DNA of 64,000 nucleotides from Oceanobacillus kimchii X50 (lineage in GTDB: Bacteria; Bacillota; Bacilli; Bacillales; Amphibacillaceae). This document shows, piece by piece, positions 17,322 through 26,123 of the stretch. The position numbers and the translations under genes were made by a program. Position 1 is the stretch's first letter. Each line of letters begins with the position of its first letter. The stretch covers positions 261,425 through 325,424 of the forward strand of contig NZ_CM001792.1 of NCBI RefSeq assembly GCF_000340475.1, in the 5' to 3' direction. The notes beneath the pieces are model-generated. The model was not told the DNA's origin. It was given only the letters and a program-made list of their open reading frames with translations, and made no database searches.

Positions 17322-19052
17322 ATGAGAATTAAAGCAATGATGAACAACACTGTAGCGATCTTTGTACTTTCATTTACACTACTGATAGGAGTTGCCTTTA
17401 CTCCTACTGTTTTCGCAGAAGAACAATTCAGCCTTGAAGAGATTACTGTTAAGGAGTTAAAGCAGGGCTATCAAGATGGTGATTTTACAGTAGAAGAAGT
17501 AGTAGCGGCATATCTAGAAAAAATTGAACAATATGAGAATACGTACAATGCATTCACATTTATGAATGAAGATGCATTAGAACAAGCAAAAGAAATGGAC
17601 CAACGAATACAGAGCGGGGAAGCTGAAGGCGAACTTGCAGGGGTACCAATTGTAATAAAAGAAGCAGTAGATGTAGCTGGTTTTCCTTCCACTTTTGGAT
17701 GGGAAGGTTTTAGTAAAGCGAATGGGGGCGTTGAAATTATGCCGGAGGTGGACGCACCTATTGTACAGGAGTTAAAAGAAGCTGGAGCTATTATTTTAGG
17801 TAAGACAAATATTCCTGCATTTAGTGCTTCTGGAACAAATGCTAGTTCAAGTTGGGCAGGAGATACTTATAACGCTGTTAATCCTAAATTTGCACCGGGT
17901 GGAAGTAGTTCGGGTACAGCAACAGCGATTTCTGGTAACTTCGCAGTTCTAGGTATTGCTGAAGAAACTGGTGGATCGATTCAAAATCCAGCAGCCGCTC
18001 AAGGTATTGTAGGGGTGAAACCGACGTTTGGTTTGGTTACTAGTGCTGGTACAACACCTTTAGCAGCTAATACTAGGGATGTATTAGGTCCACATGCTAG
18101 AACAGTGGAAGATGCTGCAGCGATGTTGGATGTGATTGCTGGGCAAAATGACCAGGATGAAAATACAGAGCAAGCGGTTATTCCAGAAGAGGGTTACTCA
18201 AGCAGTCTTGATGCTTCAAGTTTAGAAGGAAAGCGTCTAGGAGTTTATGGTGACGGTTGGCGTGATGAAGAACTTTCTAAAGAGACTCAAGAGATGTATG
18301 ATCGTGAAATCAAAGAGTTAGAAGCACAAGGAGCAGAGATTGTCGAAGACCCATTTGCTAATTCGGGATTTAAGGAGTTTGTGGAAGAGTCAGGAAATAT
18401 CGGATACGATGCACTAGTAAGTGATATGCAAAGCTATTTGGATCGTATGGACCTAGACGGGAATATGCCCACAATATCAGAAATATTTAATCAAGTAGAA
18501 GAAGTCCCTTGGGCGGAAGGTGGCCCTCTGAATCACTTTAAAGAAGAGCGCGGAATTAATTTTGAAGAGGATTTAAAAGACCCTTACGAAGTACCAGACC
18601 AAAATGAATTTGAAGAGGTTAGAAATAAGTATATCGAAATAATAGATCAAGTTATGGAGGAAAACGATTTGGACGGTTTCGTTTATCCTCAAATGTCACA
18701 AGAAACACCTCTTTTGCATGATGAAGAGGGAAGCATTGAAGCAACAACAGTATCAGAAATTAACATAAGTGGGTTACCACTTGTGACAGTTCCTGCAGGT
18801 TACTATGAAAGTGGATCACCATTTGCATTAGCATTCTTCGGTAAACAATGGAGTGAAGCAGAATTATTAGCTATGGCGTATGATTATGAGCAAGCTACGC
18901 AACACCGTGAAGCACCTGCACTACAAGAAGGTGAAGAACTGCCTCAAACTGCTACAAATAACTTAAATTATGTTATGTTCGGAGCAATGATTATCGTAGT
19001 GGGTGTTATATTACTCACAAGCAAAAGAATAGCTATAAGAAGAGCGAACTAA
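17322..19052 (+). CDS. Exported amidase-signature enzyme with LPQTA cell-wall sorting signal
   Basis: Secreted amidohydrolase of the amidase-signature family. The Ser-cisSer-Lys triad is visible: Lys113 in PIVIKEAVD, Ser195 in PGGSSSGTA and nucleophile Ser219 in ETGGSIQNPAA. A signal peptide (cleavage after VFA, residue 32) precedes the domain. The C-terminus carries LPQTA (540-544), then a hydrophobic segment and a basic tail ending RRAN, which is a complete sortase signal. It should therefore be covalently wall-anchored. LPxTA resembles motifs used by class D sortases, and one is encoded at 145-762. AGGAGG precedes the ATG. The substrate is unknown. Confidence 0.9.
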   Translation: MRIKAMMNNTVAIFVLSFTLLIGVAFTPTVFAEEQFSLEEITVKELKQGYQDGDFTVEEVVAAYLEKIEQYENTYNAFTFMNEDALEQAKEMDQRIQSGEAEGELAGVPIVIKEAVDVAGFPSTFGWEGFSKANGGVEIMPEVDAPIVQELKEAGAIILGKTNIPAFSASGTNASSSWAGDTYNAVNPKFAPGGSSSGTATAISGNFAVLGIAEETGGSIQNPAAAQGIVGVKPTFGLVTSAGTTPLAANTRDVLGPHARTVEDAAAMLDVIAGQNDQDENTEQAVIPEEGYSSSLDASSLEGKRLGVYGDGWRDEELSKETQEMYDREIKELEAQGAEIVEDPFANSGFKEFVEESGNIGYDALVSDMQSYLDRMDLDGNMPTISEIFNQVEEVPWAEGGPLNHFKEERGINFEEDLKDPYEVPDQNEFEEVRNKYIEIIDQVMEENDLDGFVYPQMSQETPLLHDEEGSIEATTVSEINISGLPLVTVPAGYYESGSPFALAFFGKQWSEAELLAMAYDYEQATQHREAPALQEGEELPQTATNNLNYVMFGAMIIVVGVILLTSKRIAIRRAN

Positions 19053-19292
19053 GTAGCTGTTACTAAGACTAGGGATGAGAGAAGAGATTAATTTATAGAT
19101 AAAGTGAACTTGATTCAGGAAGAATCCTGTGCGCAATATGTGGAGTAGGCTTTTGAAAAGTGTAACAAAAATATACCCCACTCATCACTAGGAAAGTTGG
19201 CGAGACCCTATGCAATTATAGAAGGGGTTGGCCCAATCGAATTTTAAGAGAGATTATGTCTAGCGGTTGTCATACCTGTTTCAAATGGATTA

Positions 19293-19337
19293 AAACCGTA
19301 TAGCAAATCCTAAGTTATTAGGATAGCTATACGGTTT
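19293..19337 (-). terminator. Terminator of the rsgA unit
   Basis: Long hairpin: AAACCGTATAGC pairs with GCTATACGGTTT, with an inner ATCCTAA/TTAGGAT helix. On the minus strand it ends in a short TTTT, 40 bases past rsgA. The rest of the 19053-19378 gap shows no gene. Confidence 0.75.
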
Positions 19338-19378
19338 CCCGTCTTTAATGGGGCATCACCACGGAATAAAGTTTCATT

Positions 19379-20434
19379 TTATCTTTTCTTTTTATGCTGC
19401 ATGCTGATTTTCTTCCACTTCTTTTTTTCTTCAGAAGCTAATTTTGCATTTTGTTTTCGTTCGATATAAGCTAACTCACGTTGTAACTTAAGATAACTAT
19501 TCCAACGCCCTTCATCAAGATCACCCGTTTGCAAAGCTTCTTTAACTGCGCAGCTTGGCTCCGTATCATGTTTGCAGTCTGTAAATCTACATTCAGCTAT
19601 CAAATTATTAATATCTGAGAAAGTATGGCTTAATGTATCGCCATCTTCTGTCCATAATTGTAATTCTCGCATTCCGGGAGTATCAATAATTACCCCGCCA
19701 GTTGGTAAGATAAATAATTCTCGATGTGTAGTGGTATGCCTACCGCGTTTATCATCTTCTCTAACAGATCCCGTCTTTAGAACTTTTTCCGTCAAAAGTG
19801 CATTAATAAGTGTAGATTTCCCAGCGCCTGAACTTCCAATTAAGACGACAGAATCATCCTCGTGAATATTGGCCAAAATGTTTTCCTTGCCTTCTTCAGT
19901 AGTCGCATTCCATTTGAATATTGGAATACCAAAAGCAATACTGTCAGCATGTTCAATGTTTGTATCAATATCGCTGGCGAGGTCTACTTTCGAAAATATA
20001 ATACATGGTGAGGCTCCGCTCTCCCAAACAGCAGTTAAATAACGTTCTAATTTCCGTTCATTTAATTTTTCATCCGCACTAATGACAATAAATACTTTTG
20101 TAACATTACTAGCAACGATTTGTGCGTCTGTCTTCAAGCCAGCAACCTTTCGTACAATACTACTAAATCTAGGTAGCACTTTATCAATAATTACGATATC
20201 ATTAGAGTCTTTTTCTTGTAAGGTCACCCAATCTCCAACTGCTGGATAATCTTCTCTAGAGATAGCTTCATGTCGCAATTTTCCTTTTATTACTGCGGGT
20301 TTGGAACCATTTATCGTCTGTAAGATGTATCGTTCTTTTTGTTCCGTTACTACACGAGCTAATAGATCCATTTGTCCGTTATAATTGATTTCTTCTCGAT
20401 ATGCATATTTTTGTTGAAATTCGTTCAAGTTCAT
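19379..20434 (-). CDS. rsgA: Ribosome small-subunit-dependent GTPase A (RsgA/YjeQ family)
   Basis: Circularly permuted GTPase that checks the 30S subunit during late ribosome assembly. An N-terminal OB-like domain is followed by motifs in permuted order: G4 SKVD (148-151), G1 GSSGAGKS (200-207), G3 DTPG (251-254). A zinc site follows with Cys282, Cys287, His289 and Cys295. At 351 residues it is longer than Bacillus subtilis RsgA/YloQ (298), with a Lys-rich C-terminal tail. It is not next to prpC/prkC, so it may be a second, RsgA2-type paralogue. GGAGG overlaps the stop of an upstream 56-codon frame, and an attenuator-like leader precedes it. Confidence 0.9.
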   Translation of the reverse strand: MNLNEFQQKYAYREEINYNGQMDLLARVVTEQKERYILQTINGSKPAVIKGKLRHEAISREDYPAVGDWVTLQEKDSNDIVIIDKVLPRFSSIVRKVAGLKTDAQIVASNVTKVFIVISADEKLNERKLERYLTAVWESGASPCIIFSKVDLASDIDTNIEHADSIAFGIPIFKWNATTEEGKENILANIHEDDSVVLIGSSGAGKSTLINALLTEKVLKTGSVREDDKRGRHTTTHRELFILPTGGVIIDTPGMRELQLWTEDGDTLSHTFSDINNLIAECRFTDCKHDTEPSCAVKEALQTGDLDEGRWNSYLKLQRELAYIERKQNAKLASEEKKKWKKISMQHKKKR

Positions 20435-20440
20435 TTCCTC

Positions 20441-20611
20441 CTAGTGTTTTGTTGACATAAAAAAATTCGGATAGGCACTCGCCAACCGAATAAGACAAAA
20501 CACTAGAATAAACATGTATAAACAATTACATGTTAATGGGCGTCCGGCGTATAGGTAGGCAAGTGCATAAGAAAAATACGATAATTTACATTTATCATTT
20601 TCATCACACAT
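20441..20611 (-). CDS. Leader ORF (56 codons) upstream of rsgA
   Basis: ATG at 20611 stands six bases after GGAGG. The frame (MCDENDKCKLSYFSYALAYL at the start, ending FFMSTKH) stops at a TAG that abuts the rsgA ribosome site, ten bases before its ATG. The peptide has five cysteines and a hydrophobic middle. It covers both arms of a terminator and the upstream antiterminator strand, so its translation could decide which RNA fold forms. It may be a true leader peptide or a small membrane protein. A shorter 23-codon frame beginning nearby (MKMINVNYRI) is an alternative. Confidence 0.55.
   Translation of the reverse strand: MCDENDKCKLSYFSYALAYLYAGRPLTCNCLYMFILVFCLIRLASAYPNFFMSTKH
20442..20566 (-). 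promoter_or_regulatory. Putative terminator/antiterminator switch in the rsgA leader
   Basis: On the minus strand an ATTCGG...CCGAAT hairpin with a GGCGAGTGCC interior is followed by seven T (20459-20491). The upstream strand GCACTTGCC (20558-20566) can instead pair with GGCGAGTGC (20475-20483), with an ACC/GGT extension, which breaks the terminator. A perfect 10-bp repeat TAGTGTTTTG/CAAAACACTA (20496-20505, 20442-20451) encloses the terminator, and AACATGTA/TACATGTT (20511-20534) forms another hairpin. This is attenuator architecture. Confidence 0.6.
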
Positions 20612-20637
20612 CACCTTCCTCCACATTATTTTCATTC

Positions 20638-20666
20638 ATCATACAACAATTTCGGAATAATGTAAA
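20638..20666 (-). promoter_or_regulatory. Promoter of the rsgA leader
   Basis: On the minus strand TTTACA (20661-20666) lies 17 bases from TATGAT (20638-20643). Start of transcription near 20631 gives a leader of about 200 bases. Confidence 0.65.
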
Positions 20667-20747
20667 GAAAATATAGAAAAATTAGGCGATTATACTGATT
20701 TTTCATGGTAAAGTAAAAGAACGAGAATAAATTAAAGGATGATTCTA

Positions 20748-21263
20748 ATGGAATATGTTTTACTAGAACCTTTAAAGTTAGAGGATGCATATGAACTTCT
20801 TTCATTTGAAAAAGAAAATAAAGATTATTTTGAGAGGTTTGTCCCTTCAAGAGGAGAGGACTTTTATGACCATTATAGCTTTATGCACCGTATGGAAAAT
20901 TTAATTAAAGAGCAAAAGGCTGGAATTGGAATTTACTTCTTAATTAAGAATAACCATGGAAATATTTTAGGGCGTATCAATGTTGCTGAATTCGATAGAG
21001 AAAGTGGGCATGGAATTCTGGGTTATCGAATTGGGAAACTATACATAAAACAGGGAATTGCTAGTAAAGCTCTACAAATGTTATTAGATAATGCTGATAC
21101 TTTAGCAATCCATAGTTTAAGCGCTCAAACTACGATAGAAAATAAAGGATCGCAAAAGGTATTACTGCGAAATGGTTTTGTAGAGGATACATCTGTGGCG
21201 AAGTATAAAGTATCGTTTAATAATTCAACTGACGATTTAATTACTTATAGGTGGGTGCGGTAG
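20748..21263 (+). CDS. GNAT acetyltransferase (RimJ/RimL-like)
   Basis: A 171-residue acetyltransferase of the RimJ/RimL-like type (YVLLEPLKLEDAYELLSFEK at the start; IGKLYIKQGIASKALQMLLD around the acetyl-CoA loop; TIENKGSQKVLLRNGFVED near the end). ATG 20748 has AAAGGA nine bases upstream. Its stop codon overlaps the GTG of the following decayed gene (TAGTG). The substrate could be a protein N-terminus or a small amine. Confidence 0.87.
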   Translation: MEYVLLEPLKLEDAYELLSFEKENKDYFERFVPSRGEDFYDHYSFMHRMENLIKEQKAGIGIYFLIKNNHGNILGRINVAEFDRESGHGILGYRIGKLYIKQGIASKALQMLLDNADTLAIHSLSAQTTIENKGSQKVLLRNGFVEDTSVAKYKVSFNNSTDDLITYRWVR

Positions 21264-21742
21264 TGTTAAGTGAACAGGATTTTAAAACTAAATTAAAACA
21301 ATTGTATGATGAAGAAAAAATTAGATTAAAAGATAATGATTTAGAATATGTATTAATCCATATGCTACGTTATATCGGTAGTACGGACAGTGAACTGCGG
21401 GATAATCTTATTTAGTTATTAAGGGATGATTGCTTAAACAATTATGGTTGAAAATCCTTATATAGATGATGAAGAAGTAAGACTTTCTTATATACTTCCA
21501 ATATTATTAAAAAAAGAATCAGGAGAGAATATCATTTTAAATTGGCTCGATGGGATCAACAAAAAGTAGAAATGTTGATAGCTGGAAATAAACAAAGTAA
21601 TAGGTCTTATCGACTTAAGTGGAATGTTATCAATTTTTATAAAGTAGCATATTTCTTTTTGAATCAAAAAAATTTATCCGTAAATATACAGGAGAAACTG
21701 TTGGATTACATACATGAATGGTATGTGAAGGCCTACAGTTAA
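21263..21742 (+). pseudogene. Decayed DUF2785-like gene and trailing fragment
   Basis: A GTG at 21263 with GGTGGG upstream starts a 50-residue piece (containing LEYVLIHMLRYIGSTDSELR) that matches the start of DUF2785 proteins and stops at TAG 21413. Further protein-like sequence follows in other frames: YIDDEEVRLSYILPILLKKE around 21460-21520, then from TTG 21542 a 66-residue frame with a Trp/Tyr-rich end (LLDYIHEWYVKAYS). I do not recognise the last fragment. Two frame changes and an early stop mean the gene is broken. Confidence 0.55.
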
Positions 21743-21755
21743 TGGAGGAAAAGAT

Positions 21756-22238
21756 TTGTTAAAGTTCTTTGAGTATAATTGGCAAGTTCGTGACGAGTGG
21801 CTTAATTGGTGTGAAACTCTACCTGAAGATGAGTTGTTTAAAAGAAGAGTCGGTGGAGTAAATAGTATTCATTATACGTTATTTCATATTATTGAAGTGG
21901 AGTATAGTTGGCTCAGAGCCATTCAAGAGAAGCAAGATGTTCCGATAAACTATAAAGACTATTCATCTATTGCGTCATTACAATCCTTATCAAAAGAATG
22001 TCGGCTTGAAATAGCTAGTTTCTTCGTCGACAATCCTACTTTTGATAGTAACAAACAAGTTCAGCCAGAATGGGAAAAAACAAGCCTATCCATACAAGAT
22101 ATCTTATACCATATCATTGTTCATGAAATTCATCACATTGGTCAATTATCTATCTGGGCGCGGGAAATAGGACTAGAACCTGTCTCTGCTAATTTTGTTG
22201 ACAGGGATATGATTCAAGTATCACATTATTTGGAATAG
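21756..22238 (+). CDS. DinB family protein
   Basis: A 160-residue four-helix-bundle protein of the DinB/YfiT superfamily, probably metal-dependent. Likely ligands are a His in SIHYTLFHIIEVEYSWL (about 37-53) and the HEIHHIGQL motif near 128-136. Members act as thiol-dependent S-transferases (bacillithiol/mycothiol) or have no known activity. The TTG start follows GGAGG by seven bases. It lies 16 bases ahead of the HAD gene and is probably co-transcribed with it. Confidence 0.88.
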   Translation: MLKFFEYNWQVRDEWLNWCETLPEDELFKRRVGGVNSIHYTLFHIIEVEYSWLRAIQEKQDVPINYKDYSSIASLQSLSKECRLEIASFFVDNPTFDSNKQVQPEWEKTSLSIQDILYHIIVHEIHHIGQLSIWAREIGLEPVSANFVDRDMIQVSHYLE

Positions 22239-22254
22239 AGGGAAGTGAACAAGT

Positions 22255-22914
22255 TTGATAAAAGCGGTCCTATTTGATTTGGATAACACATTATTAGACC
22301 GAGATGAATCCATTATCCGATTTATCGAGAGCCAATATAGTCGTATGAAATATATATTTATTGATATTAGTCAGTATTATTATGTCAATCGTTTTATCGA
22401 ATTGGATAAACAAGGATATGAGCCCAAAGAGAAGGTATATAATGTGCTAACTCAGGAACTTTCCTTACCTGTTTTTGCTAGAGATTTACTTTATGAAGAC
22501 TACATGAATCATTTTCATCAATATTGCGTACCATTTTCCCATATAATTGATACATTGAGTAATTTGAAACAATCTGGATATCAATTAGGGATTATAACTA
22601 ACGGGTTGACGGATTTTCAGTCGGCAAGCATTAAAGCTTTACGAATAGAACGATTTTTTGACCTAATCCTTATATCTGAAAAAGAGAAAATAAAGAAACC
22701 AAACGCTAAGATATTTCAACGTGCTTTGAATCGGTTACAACTATCACCGGAAGAGGCAATATTTATAGGTGATCATTATGAAAATGATGTGAAAGCTGCG
22801 GAAAATGCAGGTTTACGTAGCATATGGAAAATTAGAAATCAAGAAGTCGAAAGCCAATTTCCAACATTTAGCGATTTCACTGAACTCATTTTCATAATTG
22901 AGAAGCTACAGTAA
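22255..22914 (+). CDS. HAD superfamily hydrolase
   Basis: Cytoplasmic phosphatase of the haloacid dehalogenase superfamily. Motif I FDLDNTLLD has Asp8 and Asp10, motif II is GIITNGL (about 116-122), motif III the Lys in KIKKPNAKIF, and motif IV GDHYENDVKAA near 175-185. The helical cap after motif I (subfamily I) fits small-molecule phosphatases of the YjjG/pyrimidine-nucleotidase sort. The TTG start follows GAGGGAAGTG. The substrate is not predictable. Confidence 0.88.
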   Translation: MIKAVLFDLDNTLLDRDESIIRFIESQYSRMKYIFIDISQYYYVNRFIELDKQGYEPKEKVYNVLTQELSLPVFARDLLYEDYMNHFHQYCVPFSHIIDTLSNLKQSGYQLGIITNGLTDFQSASIKALRIERFFDLILISEKEKIKKPNAKIFQRALNRLQLSPEEAIFIGDHYENDVKAAENAGLRSIWKIRNQEVESQFPTFSDFTELIFIIEKLQ

Positions 22915-23032
22915 AGAAGTGATTTATTATTTAAATTAGTAATGAAAGACTGCGTCCCCGTAAAAATAAAGAGCTGAAACTGAACTGATTGTTTCTGTAA
23001 AAACCGATGCCTGTTCTTTTTAAAATGAACGA

Positions 23033-23330
23033 TAGAGGATAGGACATAATATAACGTTTTGTTTAAAAGACAAATGATATTTAGAATAAGCGAAAAAAAT
23101 ATATGGAGATACTTTGAAAATCAAAAAATATTTTCTGCGTGTGATGCAATGCTGTCGAGGTCTTCCTTGTCCTATAGGAGAGAGGCATAGGCGAGACCCC
23201 GGTGCATAAGCGTCTGAAGGCTCACCAGCCGCCTTAAGATAAGCGCAGTATATTTCTGAAGCGGGTTTTCAAAATCTATTCAGACGGGTTTAACTTTTGT
23301 GTAAAAACCTTTGTCTCAACTTCTTTTGTT
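23033..23330. repeat. Dispersed intergenic repeat, copy B (full length)
   Basis: Fuller relative of the element at 6390-6630, keeping the AGGCATAGGCGAGACCCCG section that copy A lost. The left end GGATAGGACATAA and a right end TTTGTCTCAACTTC form imperfect terminal inverted repeats. No coding frame is present. The remaining 22915-23032 stretch shows no gene. Confidence 0.82.
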
Positions 23331-23333
23331 ATC

Positions 23334-23906
23334 CTATAAATTAGCATGTAGCATACCATTGTTGCTGACTTCTGTAATTATTTTAGTCATTTCTTCAGTT
23401 GACTCCTTCATTCCATCTTCTAGCCAACGCTCAATGACGTTAATACTACCACTAATCACATATAGACTAATATACTTGGAACGGGTTTTATTGGATATTA
23501 TATGGTCATGAGTTAATGAACTCATGATATGCGACTGGGCAGCTTCCATTACTCTATGCTGAAAACCCTTGTTACCATGTTCACTAAAAAGAATTCGGAA
23601 ATGCTCACTTCTATTAACTACATAGTCCAGTAAGTATTTTGCCATTGCAAACATTTCTTTTTTATTTTGATAATTATATTGCAGTAAACTTTGATCCAAT
23701 TCTTCAATTATCTCTTCTTCAATATGATTAAGTAAATCATATTGATCCGTGAAATGGCTATAAAAAGTGGAGCGATTGATATCCGCTTGAGAACATAGTT
23801 CTTTAATAGTAATAGAAGAAATGGGTTTCTCATTTAAAAGTTCCATTAAACTGTTTTTTAATACCATTCGAGTATATTTTTTTCTTCGATCTAATTTCTT
23901 TTCCAT
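23334..23906 (-). CDS. TetR family repressor
   Basis: A 190-residue regulator. The N-terminal helix-turn-helix lies at about 30-58 (SSITIKELCSQADINRSTFY, then SHFTDQYDL); the C-terminal ligand domain is helical. It is divergent from the MMPL exporter operon, and inverted repeats fill the shared region, so it most likely represses that operon and itself until a lipophilic or antimicrobial effector binds. The ATG is preceded by AAAGGG. The effector is unknown. Confidence 0.88.
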   Translation of the reverse strand: MEKKLDRRKKYTRMVLKNSLMELLNEKPISSITIKELCSQADINRSTFYSHFTDQYDLLNHIEEEIIEELDQSLLQYNYQNKKEMFAMAKYLLDYVVNRSEHFRILFSEHGNKGFQHRVMEAAQSHIMSSLTHDHIISNKTRSKYISLYVISGSINVIERWLEDGMKESTEEMTKIITEVSNNGMLHANL

Positions 23907-23950
23907 ATAAAAACCCTTTCATTTTGTGTTTTCCAACATTTTTCAGATAA

Positions 23951-24015
23951 GTGTTGTTAAAGTAACACAAGTTAAACAACTGTTTGTTGTGTAACTAACA
24001 TCATGTATATATAAT
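23951..24015. promoter_or_regulatory. Divergent tetR-mmpL operator and promoter
   Basis: Imperfect palindromes GTAACACAAGTT / TTGTTGTGTAAC and AAACAACTGTTTG lie between the two genes. On the plus strand TTGTGT (23987-23992) is 17 bases from TATAAT (24010-24015), and the palindrome overlaps that -35 box. A TetR dimer bound here would block both genes. Confidence 0.68.
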
Positions 24016-24059
24016 GTTAATGTAAAATCATTAAATCATCAAGATGTGGGGAAATTACA

Positions 24060-26123
24060 TTGTCAAATATAATTATTCGATTTAAAAAATCTGTGGTCAT
24101 TCTGTTCTTCGTATTAATGGTGATCTCAGCAGTTGCTTTCTTATTTGTAGATGTTAATTATAATATGCAAGATTATTTACCAGAGGATGCAGAATCAACT
24201 GTAGGATTAGACGTAATGGATGAAGAGTTTTCAAGCGGTGTTACTAATACGAATGTAATGATTGAGAATGTCACGATTCAAGAAGCAATAGACTATAAGC
24301 AAGAAATAGAGTCACTTGATGGTGTCACCGAGGTGTTATGGCTAGATGATGTCGTCGACCTGCGTGAACCAATCGAAGTGGCTGATACTGATACTGTAGA
24401 GAATTACTATAAGGATAATAAGGCACTTTTGGCTGTTACGATAGAAAGTGGTAAAGAAGTAGAAGCTACCGATCAAATTTACGAACTAATCGGTGAAGAA
24501 AATGCCATCTCTGGTGAAGCAGCGAATACAGCGACACAACAGAAGATGGCTGGTAGTGAAACAATGTATGCTGCAGCTTTACTAATCCCGATTATTGTTA
24601 TCATACTTGTTCTATCGACAAATTCATGGTTAGAACCGGTATTTTTCCTAACTGCAATTGGTGTATCTGTACTGATTAACCTAGGTACAAATATCTTTGT
24701 AGGTGAAGTTTCTTTTATTACTCAATCGGTAGCGCCAATCTTACAACTAGCAGTCTCACTGGATTATGCCATATTCCTATTACATAGTTTCCAGGATTAT
24801 CGTAATAGGGGAAATAGGCCTGAAGAAGCTATGAAACTGGCAATGAAAGAATCTTTCCCAGTTGTTAGTGCTAGTGCCTTAACTACTTTCTTTGGATTCA
24901 CAGCTCTAATGTTTATGGACTTTGGAATTGGTGCTGATTTAGGATTAAGTCTTGTTAAAGGTATTTTATTGAGTTTCATTAGTGTCATGGTGTTTCTACC
25001 AGCATTAACATTATTATTCTATCCTTTGATTGATAAAACACAGCATAAATCACTTATTCCAAGTTTCAAAGGTGTAGGAAAGAAATTAATCAAATTACGA
25101 ATTCCGGTATTTATTCTTATAGCACTGGTAATTGTTCCGAGTTTTCTTGCTCAAAGTAGTACTGAATTCACTTATGGTATGGGTGAGCAGCCAGAAAACA
25201 CTCGCTTAGGTTCTGATATAAATCAGATTGAAGAGATTTTTGGAGAATCAACATCTGTCGTTCTATTAGTGCCAAATAATGATATTGGAAAAGAACAAGA
25301 AATGATACAAGAAATTGATACGATAGACCATGTAACATCTGTTGTGGGTTACGCTAATATGGTTGGAAGTACAATTCCACAGGATTATTTAGAGGAAAAT
25401 GTAACCGAACAATTTCTTTCGGAAAACTACAGCAGAATTATTATTAATACTGACGTTGGTGCAGAAGGAGATGTACCATTTTCGTTAGTTGAAGAAGTTC
25501 GAAATGTAGCCTCCTCTTATTATGGAGATGAAGCATTAACGCTTGGAGAAAGTGTTGCGCTCTATGATATGAAAGAAACGGTCACGGCGGATAACAAATT
25601 AGTTAATATCCTTACAATTGTAACTATAGCAATTGTTTTGTTATTCAGCTTCCGTTCGATATCTATACCTGTTGTATTATTGCTGACTATACAATCAGCT
25701 GTATGGATTAACTTATCAGTACCATATTTTACAGATACATCCCTCGTATTTGTAGGATATTTAATTGTGAGTACGGTACAATTAGCTGCAACGGTAGATT
25801 ATGCAATTCTTTTAACCGAGACGTATAAACAAAATCGTAAAGATATGGCCGCCTTACCTGCCATTAAAAAGACGATTGATGATAAATTATTCTCGATAGC
25901 GGTGTCTGCATCGATACTATCTAGTGTAGGATTTATTTTGTGGTTAACTTCATCGAATCCGATTGTAGGATCGATTGGTCTATTGCTAGGTAGAGGGGCG
26001 TTATTAGCCTTTATTCTAGTAATTACATTATTACCAGCATTACTTGTTATTGGAGATAAGTTGATATGGAAGACTACACTCGGTACGAGAGTTTATAAGG
26101 AGGAAAAGCATGAAGATAATTAA
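24060..26123 (+). CDS. MMPL/RND family exporter
   Basis: Large membrane transporter (687 residues) of the MMPL branch of the RND superfamily, driven by the proton gradient and exporting lipids or lipophilic drugs. Two similar halves each have one membrane helix, an extracellular domain, then five helices. Asp-Tyr pairs sit in the helices (VSLDYAIFLLHSF and AATVDYAILLTETY), the expected proton-relay positions. The TTG start follows GTGGGG. The next gene begins 14 bases before its end. Its divergent TetR neighbour suggests induction by substrate. Confidence 0.9.
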   Translation: MSNIIIRFKKSVVILFFVLMVISAVAFLFVDVNYNMQDYLPEDAESTVGLDVMDEEFSSGVTNTNVMIENVTIQEAIDYKQEIESLDGVTEVLWLDDVVDLREPIEVADTDTVENYYKDNKALLAVTIESGKEVEATDQIYELIGEENAISGEAANTATQQKMAGSETMYAAALLIPIIVIILVLSTNSWLEPVFFLTAIGVSVLINLGTNIFVGEVSFITQSVAPILQLAVSLDYAIFLLHSFQDYRNRGNRPEEAMKLAMKESFPVVSASALTTFFGFTALMFMDFGIGADLGLSLVKGILLSFISVMVFLPALTLLFYPLIDKTQHKSLIPSFKGVGKKLIKLRIPVFILIALVIVPSFLAQSSTEFTYGMGEQPENTRLGSDINQIEEIFGESTSVVLLVPNNDIGKEQEMIQEIDTIDHVTSVVGYANMVGSTIPQDYLEENVTEQFLSENYSRIIINTDVGAEGDVPFSLVEEVRNVASSYYGDEALTLGESVALYDMKETVTADNKLVNILTIVTIAIVLLFSFRSISIPVVLLLTIQSAVWINLSVPYFTDTSLVFVGYLIVSTVQLAATVDYAILLTETYKQNRKDMAALPAIKKTIDDKLFSIAVSASILSSVGFILWLTSSNPIVGSIGLLLGRGALLAFILVITLLPALLVIGDKLIWKTTLGTRVYKEEKHEDN

